From Geosiphon pyriformis (Eukaryota > Glomeromycota > Glomeromycetes > Archaeosporales > Geosiphonaceae): DNA of 64,000 bases. Within the stretch, counting starts at the first letter, position 1. The number at the start of each line of letters is the position of its first letter. The position numbers and the translations under genes were made by a program. The stretch is taken from assembly GCA_016748015.1 (NCBI GenBank), contig JAAOMT010000752.1, positions 8,976 through 72,975 of the forward strand, written 5' to 3'. This document shows positions 46,325 through 55,468 of this stretch, piece by piece. Below the pieces are notes generated by a model, which was not told the origin of the DNA, ran no database searches, and was given only the letters and a program-made list of their open reading frames with translations.

Positions 46325-47418
46325 TGTTATGGGTAAACTTGGTGGGTATGGGAAATGATAACGTTTGATGCTCTTAATTATTGATAATGCGTCTTCCATG
46401 TAATTCTGTTGGCTTAGTCTTGATTATTAGTCTCTGAAGGTCTATTCCTGGATGTGAATTTTACCCGTTGAGTTCTTTGGTTATAAGGCACAGAGTTTGT
46501 CTTTCGTCAATTACAACGTTTTTCGTAAATGTAAGCTTTCTTCTCTGAGCTAACAAGCACAGTCGTTAGAGTCTGGCATTGTCTTTTCACCCTTCTGGTA
46601 AGCTAACAAGATAATGTTAATATCCAAAACTTAGAAGGAGCTTCCTTCTTTTACCAGGCTATCACAAAGTCTATTCTTAGACAGTCAATTTTACTATGTT
46701 GCCACTCCACAAAAAATTAAGATAGAAAAAGAAAGAAAAAGAAAAAGAAAAGAAAAGAAAAGAGAGAAAAGATAAATTAGTATCATCAATCACCGTAATC
46801 AAGAGTGATTGGTCCAAATCGTTAATAGGTTCAAGGCAGTTATGCTAAGAGTATTTGTTCTAGAACAGAGATACGAGACAAGGATTAATTCATGTAAATT
46901 TCACAAAGTTCGAGAACATGAATTCGTGATTCTGATTTCTTTTAATAATTGGTTTATTTCAGAAGATGAAATAGGGAAGATAATAAAGAATGAAAGGGTA
47001 TGGATATTTTAATTTCTGGTCTAGAGGTTCATATCTATTTTTTCTTCTCTGTCTTTTCTCACTTCTACAACTACTTGCTTTTATACATTCTTTTGGTTTT
47101 ACAGGATTGTTTTCAATTGTTTCGCTATCGCTAGCTATTGCTTTGTTGTTTCTGTTATTGCTTCGTTTTTCTATGTTATCGCTAGTTATCTTATGTTATA
47201 ACATGTTATCTGATGTTATTACATGTTATTTTGTGTTATCCTGCATTATAACACGTTATCCTACATTATTGTGCACTATTCTGTGTTATCCTGCATTATA
47301 ACACATTATCCAATGTTATAATGCGTTATCCAACATTATTACACGTTATTCTGTGTTATGTCACATTTTTGGTCACGTTTCTTTATAACTTTGGATCGGT
47401 TTTTCTACTCGGGTAACA
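46325..47418 (-). repeat. 3' LTR of element C
   Basis: 1,094 bp, TGTTAT...GTAACA. TATA box CTTTTATA (TATAAAAG on the minus strand) at 47078-47085. A (GAAA)-rich purine tract is at 46724-46771 and a GTTAT word array at 47174-47362. Confidence 0.92.
47174..47362. repeat. GTTAT word array in the C LTR
   Basis: More than a dozen words of type GTTATCCTGCATTATAACA and ACACGTTATCC in irregular tandem, spaced about 12-13 bp. The same array is at 56315-56508 and, in reverse orientation, in both P LTRs. It lies upstream of the TATA box in element orientation. Confidence 0.75.
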
Positions 47419-47438
47419 TTATCCCTTTCTTTTTAAAA
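47419..47438 (-). promoter_or_regulatory. Polypurine tract of element C
   Basis: Minus strand TTTTAAAAAGAAAGGGATAA ends at the 3' LTR. It overlaps the ORF3 stop codon (47433-47435). Confidence 0.7.
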
Positions 47439-48167
47439 TTGAGCTCCTGCGAAACTGTATGTATCTGTTATTGTGGCTTTGTTCATATAATGTTCGATTG
47501 TTGCTTCAAGTATTGCCTTTTGTAGGTCTTCGAACTGTTGATTGGTTATTTGTCCTATGCTGTTAACCATTATGGTTTTCATAGATCTGTTCAGTAATAT
47601 GTTTGGGCAATGTTGGAAGGCAGCGTATAGTCGGTATGCTGCTTTGTAATATAGAGTCAGGTTGTTTTTCCCTATGAATTTTTCTACTTGTTGTATTGCT
47701 TCTTTGTTGAATGTTTTCTGGCTGAGGTCTTCATATGGTGTTTTCAAGTCAAGCTGTTCTCCAATTTTGTAGAACCAATAAGCTGGAGAAAGTCTTTTTT
47801 TCCATTCCTGGGCATTGTCAAGTGTCCACTCTCCTGTTTCGGGGAGTTTGGTCCCATAAGTTAAAGCTTGTTTTATTTTTTCAAGCTCGGGGACCAAGTA
47901 TCTTCTTTTGTAATCTTTTTCTCATTCTTTGCCTCCTTTTTTTCCACCTCCTGCCCGAAGACAATTTTTCCTCCTACATTGCCTTTCAGGTGGTGGGTAG
48001 AGAAGGGAACATTTAGTTCTAATTGAACTCTCATCTTCCCCTCTTCTGCTCTTATCTTTGTACCATATCTCTTTTTTATCAATTGTTATTTCTATTTGAG
48101 ATGTCAATTTTTGAATTGTTTCAAATAATTGTTTAGATAATTTTAAAATTTGATCTGAAAGGTCCAT
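47433..48167 (-). CDS. ORF3 of element C: conserved protein of unknown function
   Basis: A 244-residue frame from ATG 48165-48167 (MDLSDQILKLSKQLFETIQK) to FAGAQF. It is broken once by a TGA in KE*EKDY (probable CGA). It lies 78 nt after the Pol stop (TAG at about 48245) and in a different register, so it is a separate gene here. The N-terminal part aligns with B (QLFETIQ/QLFQLIQ, EITI). The C-terminal part has SPAYWFYKIGEQ, CPNILLNRSMK and IGQITNQQFEDLQ, shared with P, B, A and Q. A Lys/Arg/Gly-rich middle (ERQCRRKNCLRAGGGKK) is specific to C. Lacks Env or Gag signatures visible by eye. Confidence 0.75.
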
Positions 48168-48247
48168 GTTGAAATTTCTATCGTTTCTTACTGCTTTTTA
48201 GATGCTATATATATTTGAATTCTCCAATTTAATTTGCTGTCTGTTGT

Positions 48248-49420
48248 CTACATTTTGATGACAATAATTGGTTCTAGATCTCGTGGTATATCTTCTGGTC
48301 TGATTAATGAAATTTGTGTTCTTAATTGAGGTACTGATGACGATGATTCCTGTTTTACATGATAAATTTTTAACTGATTTCCATGCGCTACTTTCTTTAA
48401 AATTCTGTCTTCCAATCGTAATTTGTAAGCTTCATTTCCTAACACTTCGTGTATGTGGAATGGACTGTCCCACTTTGGGTCGAACTTTCCACTCCACTGT
48501 TTTTCAGCTTTTGTACAATGTAACAGTACTTGGTCTCTAATCTTGAATTCCATTGGTTGTTCTGGCAGGTGTTTATCATGTCTTTCTTTTTGTCATTCTT
48601 GAGCATGACTAATATTGTCAGCTGCTGTTTTTCAATTGTTTTCCAATGTTTCCATTAGCTGGTACATTCTTTGGTGTAAGATAGTCTCAAAATTCTCTTC
48701 ATTGATTGTTTCTGTTGGGTATGACGGTATTACTTGTTCAATTGGTAATGTAGCTTTTCTTCCATAAACTAGTTCGAATGGTGTGAACTGAGTCATATTT
48801 TGTTTTAATGTTCGGTATGCAAAGAGTACAGAAGGTATGAATAAGTCCCATTTTTGTCTGTTTTCATGACTTATTTTTGCTAGTGCTTTGCACAGTGTTC
48901 TGTTAAACTATTCTACCAGTCCATTTGTTTGTGAGTGGTATGGTGACAATAAGGGTCTCTTTATTCCAAACTGTTGGCTTAGTTCAGTCAGCATATTATT
49001 AATGAAGTGTGTTCCCTGATCAGATAATAATTTTTTCAGACATCCATGTTGGCAAATTAGGTCTTGATGCACAAATTCGGCAACTGTTTTGGTGTTGGCC
49101 ACTTGGATTGCTCTGGCTTCTGGCCATTTTATAAGATAGTCTAGAGCTACAGCAATATAATGATTTCCTTGGGATGTAATTGAAAGAGGTCCAACCAAAT
49201 CAATCCTGATTCTATCAAATGGATTTCCAACTGGAATGGGTCAAAGTGGTTCTGTTGATCTTGTTTCTCCTTTTTGCTGGCATGCGTCACAATTGAGCAC
49301 ATATTCGAAAATGTCTTTGTGCATTGTTGGCCAATAGTATAAGTTTAGTGTTTTTTCAAGGGTAGTGTCTTTGTTAAAGTGTTCTATAGTCGGATCTGAG
49401 TGCACGCTATATAGTATAGT
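48248..49420 (-). pseudogene. Integrase of element C with GPY/F module
   Basis: Core frame at 48908-49198: MVGPLSITSQGNHYIAVALD, LLSDQGTHF, then SQTNGLVE. The first Asp lies just upstream (RIDLVG), so the D, D and E positions are all kept, although TAG follows the Glu (GLVE*FNRTL). The GPY/F-like region SPFHIHEVLGNEAYKLRL is in the open frame 48248-48553. Stops in between are TGA at Arg positions (QE*QKERH and NN*KTAAD). Confidence 0.85.
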
Positions 49421-49440
49421 TTCTTTTTCACTGTCCGTGA

Positions 49441-50120
49441 TTAGTCATTGTGGGTTGGGGTGGTTTCGGCATTCTCGTCGATATAGTTGGTTGTCTTGAA
49501 TAAAATAATTTCGGGCTTGTTTTCATATGGTACTCTGTTCCTGTTGAGATAATATCTCTTTGAAACGTAGTGTTGATAAGTACTGATGTAGTCGTTGATA
49601 AGTGAGTGTATCCATGGGTCTGGGATTAGATTTGTGGCATTCTCAACAAACTGTCGGCATTGGTGTTCTTGGATCCTTCTTTGTAATGGACTTTGAGTGA
49701 GAATTGTTGCAGATAAGTACTCTATCTCGCATATTTTCTTTCTAGTTGTGGATTGTTGAGTAACCAAATAAGTCTTTTGTGGTTAGTATATAAGTCAAAT
49801 GGTTGACTGAAATAATGTTTCCAAGTCTGTATGGCCCAATAAATGGTAAGACATTCCAAATCTGTTGTGCTGTAATTCTTTTCTGCTGGGCTAGTGCTGC
49901 GACTAGTGTAGGCAACTGGGTATTCTCTATTGTCCAGTCTTATCTGTGATAAGACTGCTCCTAGAGCATTTTTTGAGGCATCCATAGTGACAATAAACCG
50001 TTTAGTAAAATCTGGGTAAATCAGGATTGGGGATGTGATCAATCGCTGCTTGAGATAGTTAAATGCTTTCTGTTGATCTTCCTTCTACAAGTATGGTACG
50101 TATTTGGACAACAATTGATG
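49441..50120 (-). pseudogene. RNase H and RH-IN spacer of element C
   Basis: The 49722-50042 frame starts ITSPILIYPDFTKRFIVTMD then ASKNALGAVLSQIRLD (first Asp kept), STSPAEKNYSTTDLECLTIY (Glu kept) and DLYTNHKRL (TDHK to TNHK). It continues YLQQFSLKVHYKEGSKNTNA and DSLLRMPQI, the classical end of the domain. A different open frame over 49441-49767 is a shadow. Confidence 0.8.
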
Positions 50121-50877
50121 GAGTGGTTTTGTGATGTTTGAGAAACTTTTGACAAATTGACAATAATATCCTGCTAATCCTAAAAATCCTCATAATTCTC
50201 TGAGGTTGATTAAGACTGGAAAATCCTTGACTTTTTGTACTTTATCTGGATTGGATTTAACTCTGTCCTTGCCGATTACATGTCCTAGGAATTTTAACTT
50301 GGTTTTTCTAAAGAAGCACTTCTCGGGATTGAGTTTCAATCCAGCATTATGAAGGTGTTCGAAGACTTGTTGCAGGTGGAGCAGATGGTCTTCAAATGTT
50401 TCGGAGAACACATTTGTGTCATCTAGGTAGACTACTACTGATTTCCAAAGGATTCTTTTGTATACTACATCCATCAGGCATTGAAATGTGGCAAGAGCAT
50501 TACAAAGTCTAAAAGGCATTACGTTAAACTCCATCTCAAGTGATAAATGCTGTTTTTTCTTTGTCTTTGAGGTCCATTTCAACTTGCCAGTAACCACTTG
50601 TTAAATCTAATGACGAGAACCATTTCTTTTTCCTTAGATTGTCCAGAATTTCCTGGATGAGGGGAGTGGGATAACTATTTCTTCATGTGACACTATTTAG
50701 TTTTCGATAATCTATGCAGAATTGCACTTTTCCATTTTTCTTGGTGACCAAGACTACTGGCAAGAACCAAGGGCTTAACAATTCTTTGATTAGGTCATTA
50801 TCAAGCATCCGTTGCACTTCTTGCTTAATTAGGTTATCGCCAGATGGGAGTATACGGTAAGCTCATTGCTTAATTGG
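50121..50877 (-). pseudogene. Reverse transcriptase of element C
   Basis: The 135-codon frame 50190-50597 has NVMPFRLCNALATFQ (usual Gly is Arg), VVVYLDDTNVFSE with the catalytic YLDD intact at residues 57-60, and FFRKTKLKFLGHVIGKDRVK. Upstream, [15 protein letters not shown] is readable in the region 50700-50750. Stops: TGA 50190-50192 in REL*GFLG and TGA 50863-50865 in IKQ*AYR, both at expected Arg. Confidence 0.85.
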
Positions 50878-51400
50878 TCAAGCGTCTCCTGTATTAATCT
50901 GATGCTTCATAATGTCAGTGCATCCGAACTCATTTTCGCTGGCAAAGACATTGGCATACTGATTCAGAAGGACTTTGAGTTGTATTTGTTGCAGAGTACT
51001 TAAATTTCCTAAATTCAATTTATTGATCTCTTCTGGTGTGAACAAGTAACTTTCTTTTGGCAAATTCTATACTTGTGAGGTAATGTCACAGAATAAGAAT
51101 AATTGTGCGAAATCTGAAATAGACTGGGGTTTTTCAGGATTCTGACTATCTGCGGATATGGAATCGATGAGGGTCCCTTCGGGGATTTCAATGACATCTT
51201 CTGTCAGGTTGTGGATGGGAATTTTGAAGTGTTTATGGGCTTTGGCCGATAGGTATAGATTAGCAACATTGGCTAGGAAACAGATTTCAGGACTGGTTTC
51301 GAATAATAGGGCTTGATCTTGGATTTTTCAATTCACCTTGAATATGTATTGTCGGTATGGGGGAATGAAGATGACGGTGTCAGTATGGATAAATTCTATC
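50878..51400 (-). pseudogene. dUTPase-RT linker of element C
   Basis: Contains PKESYLFTPEEINKLNLGNL, LKVLLNQYANVFASENEFGC and, further right, the IPEGTLIDSI-type block. Stops include TGA in TSI*NLPK and KVN*KIQDQ. Confidence 0.7.
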
Positions 51401-51429
51401 TGGTTACTGTTTTCCTCCGTGAAATTAAC

Positions 51430-51845
51430 TGGTACATTTCCTTTTCCACTTGATCCAAACCCGTTGATTCCTCAGGCAGTGAGGCCTAACTCTTCTCGGG
51501 TTGTTACTGGGGTTAATTAGGGTATTTTGACTAGGGGTATGAAGATAGCTTGGGCAATCTTTTCTTGTGATTCTATTTTGTAGGGTCTGTCCGAATTGTT
51601 CTGTAGTATCACGATGATGTTTCTTGTGTAACCAGCATCGATGATTCCTCCTTTTATGTCAATTTTTTTCTTGGCTAGACTAGATCGAGAGGCAACTTGT
51701 ACCATTGTACTAATAAGAATTTCTAACACTATCTTAAGATCTATTTTTATGAGGGAATGTGGGGCTATAATGATAAGTGATTGTCCAGAGTATCATAAGT
51801 TGAAACTGGCATCAGTATCATGTGCTCTTTCGGGCAGATTCTTTC
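51430..51845 (-). pseudogene. dUTPase domain of element C
   Basis: Motif 1 is degraded (ASFNL*YSG; TGA for Arg). Motif 2 SRSSLAKKKIDIKGG, motif 3 GGIIDAGYTRNI and motif 4 EKIAQAIFIPLV are in the 51517-51729 frame. Motif 5 GINGFGSSGKGN follows a TGA at 51472-51474. There is a frameshift between 51729 and 51765. Confidence 0.8.
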
Positions 51846-52940
51846 CTTGTTGTTACTGTACCATTTTAGCTCTAGTTCTTTGGATAGGTCGGGATACGTG
51901 AGATACTGTTCTGTTTCAGTATCCTCAATTGGATCTTGAAACAACATGTCTTCGGTGATCAATACCTCTTCTTTGGGTTCAGGTAGTTCAGTGATTGGAA
52001 ACAGTATTCTTGGAGGCAAATTGAACATGAGATCACATTCATTGCAGTACTGGAAGTGACAGGGGATCAAACAGTAATTGCATAGTTTGGTATTCAAATT
52101 GGCCAACCTTTGCTTCTGTTCCTTGCGAGTTGGGGCCAATTCCTGATATCGGTTCTGAAATGCATCTGAGTCATCTGTGAAGAAATTATCCTCAGGGTAG
52201 TTGGGTCTAGTATATTCAGGCATCCAAGGGTTGTCCTTAATTTCTCGTATTTCTTCAAGTGTGGCACCTTCGGCCTTGGCACTTGCCATTCTCCAGATTT
52301 CATGGTCATTGTGTGGATAACTGTCTAGCCTGTTGAGTGCTCATTTCCAAGCGTCCTCAATGGAAGTTCCCTTTTATACCCAATTGTTGATTAATATGGT
52401 GTATTGACAAGCCTCGTCACATGTTCTTTCTCTGCCAGACACATCATTTCAGAGTCTTTCATCTGGCAGGATTTCGCCACATGCAAGGCAAGGCATGTAG
52501 TCCCACTTGCCTTGTCATTTTGGTCATCCAAATCTTTCCAGTAAACAAAATTTGCAATAGTATTTGGTGGCGGTGGGCCATTTTTTGTTGTCCCTGATAT
52601 ATGCACTCATAGTGGATAGTTTTTTTTCACAATCAACACATATTAGTCTTGGGGGTTGGTAAAATAAGTTTCTTTGGTCCGAGATTACGTATCCTAGTGA
52701 TGATGATTGGGGTTCTTCTTTGGCTCTGCCTTTTCTTTTTTCTTCCCAGGTTGGTGGTGGGGGTAGTTCAGTTCGATAATCATCCGCCCATGAAACCTGA
52801 TAAGTCTTGATGGTTGGTGGCATTGATGTGTCTTCGAATTCAATAAGGGGTTTCTCAGTACGTTGGTTTTTAAAGTGTCCGCACGTAGCTGGGACTCGGA
52901 CATGCTGTTCATTGAACATGAGTTGAAGTTCTTGGGTGTT
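51765..52940 (-). CDS. Cys-rich zinc-ribbon region of element C Pol
   Basis: Two open stretches in one register, 52524-52919 (131 codons) and 51765-52289 (174 codons). In order they carry LICVDCEKKLS, YYCKFCLLERFG, PCLACGEILPDERLW and RTCDEACQYT, then, after a helical segment rich in Glu and Lys, LCNYCLIPCHFQYCNECDLM right before the dUTPase. That makes about six CxxC or CxxxC pairs, enough for two or three zinc sites. The intervening stops are TGA at Arg positions (52515-52517, 52524-52526). I know no named domain with this layout. Confidence 0.7.
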
Positions 52941-53459
52941 TCAGTCGAGAGTAGCATTGGCTTTTGACAACCAGTTGTTTCTTACTAGAGCTTGATATTG
53001 AGTAGCTTCTATGACAAGTACTTTGGTAGGGATTTGGATTCCATTAATCTCGAAAGGGAAGTTGTCAATTTCTCCTATCAGAATTTTTGTGTTCTTATCC
53101 GCTGTAATGATCTGGGCAGTAGTGGCATGGTCTACTCGGCGACCTAATTGGTCTATGAGCTGCTTCGTGATTATGCTACCAGCTGATCTACTATCCAGGA
53201 TTAATTTAATGTCTATTCCTCCGACTCTGGCATCGGTATATAGAACTGTTATTGGTTTATCCTGATTGATGGCTGCTCCACTAAAAAGGCTATGTGTGTT
53301 CAAATTATTGATGTCAAAAGAAAATATGGTGGCTAGGTTGGTGTTTTCAATAATAGTGGCTGGTGGGATATTGCTTTTTGTTTGCTTGGAAGGTTGGAAG
53401 ATTTGTTCTATATCCTTCCCTTTCACAGGTGTAGATTTATTAAAACTCTGGTCTTCCAT
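52941..53459 (-). CDS. Retropepsin of element C
   Basis: 172 codons. The active site is LILDSRSAGS with D89-S90-R91; Gly to Arg by one G-to-A change probably inactivates it. RVDHATTAQIITADKNTKIL and IPTKVLVIEATQYQALVRNN are the flap and C-terminal strands. It is in the same register as Gag, so Gag-Pol was one continuous frame in the ancestor. The frame ends with TGA in LD*NTQEL (Trp in B). Confidence 0.85.
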   Translation of the reverse strand: MEDQSFNKSTPVKGKDIEQIFQPSKQTKSNIPPATIIENTNLATIFSFDINNLNTHSLFSGAAINQDKPITVLYTDARVGGIDIKLILDSRSAGSIITKQLIDQLGRRVDHATTAQIITADKNTKILIGEIDNFPFEINGIQIPTKVLVIEATQYQALVRNNWLSKANATLD

Positions 53460-53606
53460 AAGACCGAGATAGGAAGCTTAATTTGGGTATTCAGTTGGTA
53501 TTGGTCAAGATTGGGCAGAACTGCGAGGGATTGGTCGAGATGGTCTATTGTTGGTTTGCACCTGATTGTTGTTGGAATTCTTCCATTCCTGATTATAGTC
53601 TATAGC

Positions 53607-54602
53607 TCAAGATCTGGACGGGCTGTAAGGGGAAGTTTGATAGTAAGAGATTGCTTGTGTCATTGGTGGTGGTTGATAATAATTCTGGGGCGGTGGTTGA
53701 GTGTATGGGACTTGTTGTGCGTATAGGGGTGGTTGATTCTGAGGTATGGAATATTGGGGTACCATGTTTTGCTGATATCTGCGTTGCTGGTATGGGTTTC
53801 CTTGATTTTGGTCCATGATCTTCCTTCTGCAGTCATGGGCGATGTGTCCAGATTTCTGGCAGTAGTAGCAGTTGTGGGGATCAGATCTCCAAGGTTGTTG
53901 CTGTTGCTGACAGTTCTGTTGCTGTGGGTATCTGCTGTTGTTATTATTTTCTCTCCATTGGAGTGGTTGGTAAGTTCCTGTAGTTCCGGCTAAGAATCCC
54001 TCAATTTTCTGAGTTAGTTTCTCACTCAATTGGGTTATCTTTGCATCGATGTCAAAGGTTTTGTTAATGGCTAAATTAACAGCTTGGGTATGGTTCACTT
54101 TTTGTTCTGCAGACTCAAAATCATGAGCGAGAGTAACGGCGTCTTGTAAACTGGTCGGATGGCGGGGTCTTATAGATTTTAGAATACTACTCTGCAATTC
54201 TTTAATAAATTGATTAAGAACTTGCACCACGGTGTAGTAGTCTCTTTTGATAGCTAATATTTGACACAGAATTTGATTGAATTGTCCGAGATAAGTAGTT
54301 ATGGCTTCATGATCTTTTTGTTTAATTATGCTGAATTGATTCTGCAATCGGATTAATGTATTGGGGTCACAGAAGTATTGCAGAAATGCAAGTTTAAACT
54401 CGGTAAAAGAGGTAGGCTTCTCTGCCAGGCTCTGGTACCACGAATTGGCAGTTCCGGTCAGAAAGAACAGCAGTGCCTGAACTGTGTGGTCATTATTCCA
54501 ACCATTAGCAGTAATTGCTTTCTCGGCATCCGCAATCCAAGAATATGTGTTATCTTCTTCACCAGAGAATTTTTCCAATTTAGCGATATCCTGGTAAGCC
54601 AT
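53607..54602 (-). CDS. Gag (capsid and nucleocapsid) of element C
   Basis: 331 codons from MAYQDIAKLEKFSGEEDNTY. The capsid-like helical core includes AEKAITANGWNNDHTVQALL, NSWYQSLAEKP, FLQYFCDPN and AITTYLGQFNQIL. A C-x2-C-x4-H-x4-C knuckle CYYCQKSGHIAHDC occupies residues 245-258. The tail is Gln/Pro/Tyr-rich. The frame stops at TGA in SRS*AID, again probably CGA, then carries on in register to the protease. It would form the virus-like particle and bind RNA. Confidence 0.9.
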   Translation of the reverse strand: MAYQDIAKLEKFSGEEDNTYSWIADAEKAITANGWNNDHTVQALLFFLTGTANSWYQSLAEKPTSFTEFKLAFLQYFCDPNTLIRLQNQFSIIKQKDHEAITTYLGQFNQILCQILAIKRDYYTVVQVLNQFIKELQSSILKSIRPRHPTSLQDAVTLAHDFESAEQKVNHTQAVNLAINKTFDIDAKITQLSEKLTQKIEGFLAGTTGTYQPLQWRENNNNSRYPQQQNCQQQQQPWRSDPHNCYYCQKSGHIAHDCRRKIMDQNQGNPYQQRRYQQNMVPQYSIPQNQPPLYAQQVPYTQPPPQNYYQPPPMTQAISYYQTSPYSPSRS

Positions 54603-55440
54603 GATCTGGTTAATGGATAGGGTGTTACTGGTTATATTTAAAGAGATTGGTGTCCGTGTATTCGAGTGTTCTTCAGGTGCTAATGTTGGTTGCTTTCCTT
54701 TGTCACTTGAACCAATAGGTTGTAAGATAGCTGTTTCTTCTGTCAGGGGAAATGCTGATTCTGCTAGGTTTTGTGCTGGTGGCTGTTCCCAAGTTGACGG
54801 GTTTCCTTCTGTTTGACCAGCTGCTGGGTTAAGATTTCCAAACAGTGATCTGTATTCTCCTAGTGATTTGGTCCAACTGTGTTGATTCCAAGGATGTGGA
54901 TTTCCAGAAGTTCGTGGTGTTTCTGACTGGGTTTCCGGGGGTGGGTTGAATACAATTCTACTTTGGGGTGTCTGATGGTATGATAGAGTTGTTGGGAAGA
55001 GGACTCTTGGTTTCTTGTTGACCGTGAACTTGGCTTGGGCAGTTACGGGGTTGTTGGATTTGTTTTCGTATTCTTCAGGGTCAGATTCTACTGGTTGTTG
55101 TACTTGAGAGAATCATTGTGCCATGTAATATTTAATGTCTGTATCGATTATGCGCAGAGTTTCAGTGATTGCTCGGGTAGTCGTGGCTGTTGAGTACTCT
55201 AGTAAGCTTTGATGGATTTGTTCTCCAAGTCTTCCTGTATCAGTTGCGTGGCCTAACAAGCAGTCAATTTTTGCGCTGATATAATTACAAAAATCACTTT
55301 TTGCATAAGCAGTTCCTGCTGGTATTCCTAGATCTTTTCAAAAGTATTGAAATAGTGCTTTTCTGTATAAGAAGTGGTCCTTTCCTATTGTTCCAATAGT
55401 CGTCACTTTTATGTATTTTTGAGAGTGCTCTGTCTCTGTG
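54603..55440 (-). pseudogene. Gag N-terminal extension of element C
   Basis: Upstream in the same direction the sequence is protein-like: KDHFLYRKALFQYF, stop TGA, KDLGIPAGTAYAKSDFC, DTGRLGEQIHQSLLEYSTAT, TDIKYYMAQ, TGA, FSQVQQPVE, then a Pro/Ser/Thr-rich linker. It is conserved in P (32800-33610). I see no clear ATG at its start. It looks like part of a longer Gag, with TGA stops replacing Trp or Arg. Confidence 0.65.
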
Positions 55441-55449
55441 GATTTATAA

Positions 55450-55466
55450 CCTCACAGAGAGCACTA
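55450..55466 (-). promoter_or_regulatory. Primer-binding site of element C
   Basis: The minus strand TAGTGCTCTCTGTGAGG is 2 nt from the 5' LTR. It differs from P's PBS by TGG to TAG and one further transition. Confidence 0.7.
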
Positions 55467-55468
55467 AA

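Noticed and set aside
49441-49767. 108-codon minus-strand frame in C as a gene
   Set aside because: The neighbouring register reads the conserved RNase H end (VHYKEGSKNTNADSLLRMP); this frame is out of phase, and its counterpart in P is equally out of phase.
44483-52526. TGA reassigned to Arg or Trp in this genome
   Set aside because: CGA is still used for Arg in the same elements (for example VRVP and GRRVD in C), Trp is TGG throughout the LINE, and ORF1 of the LINE ends at a normal TGA. Repeated CpG decay explains the pattern without a new code.
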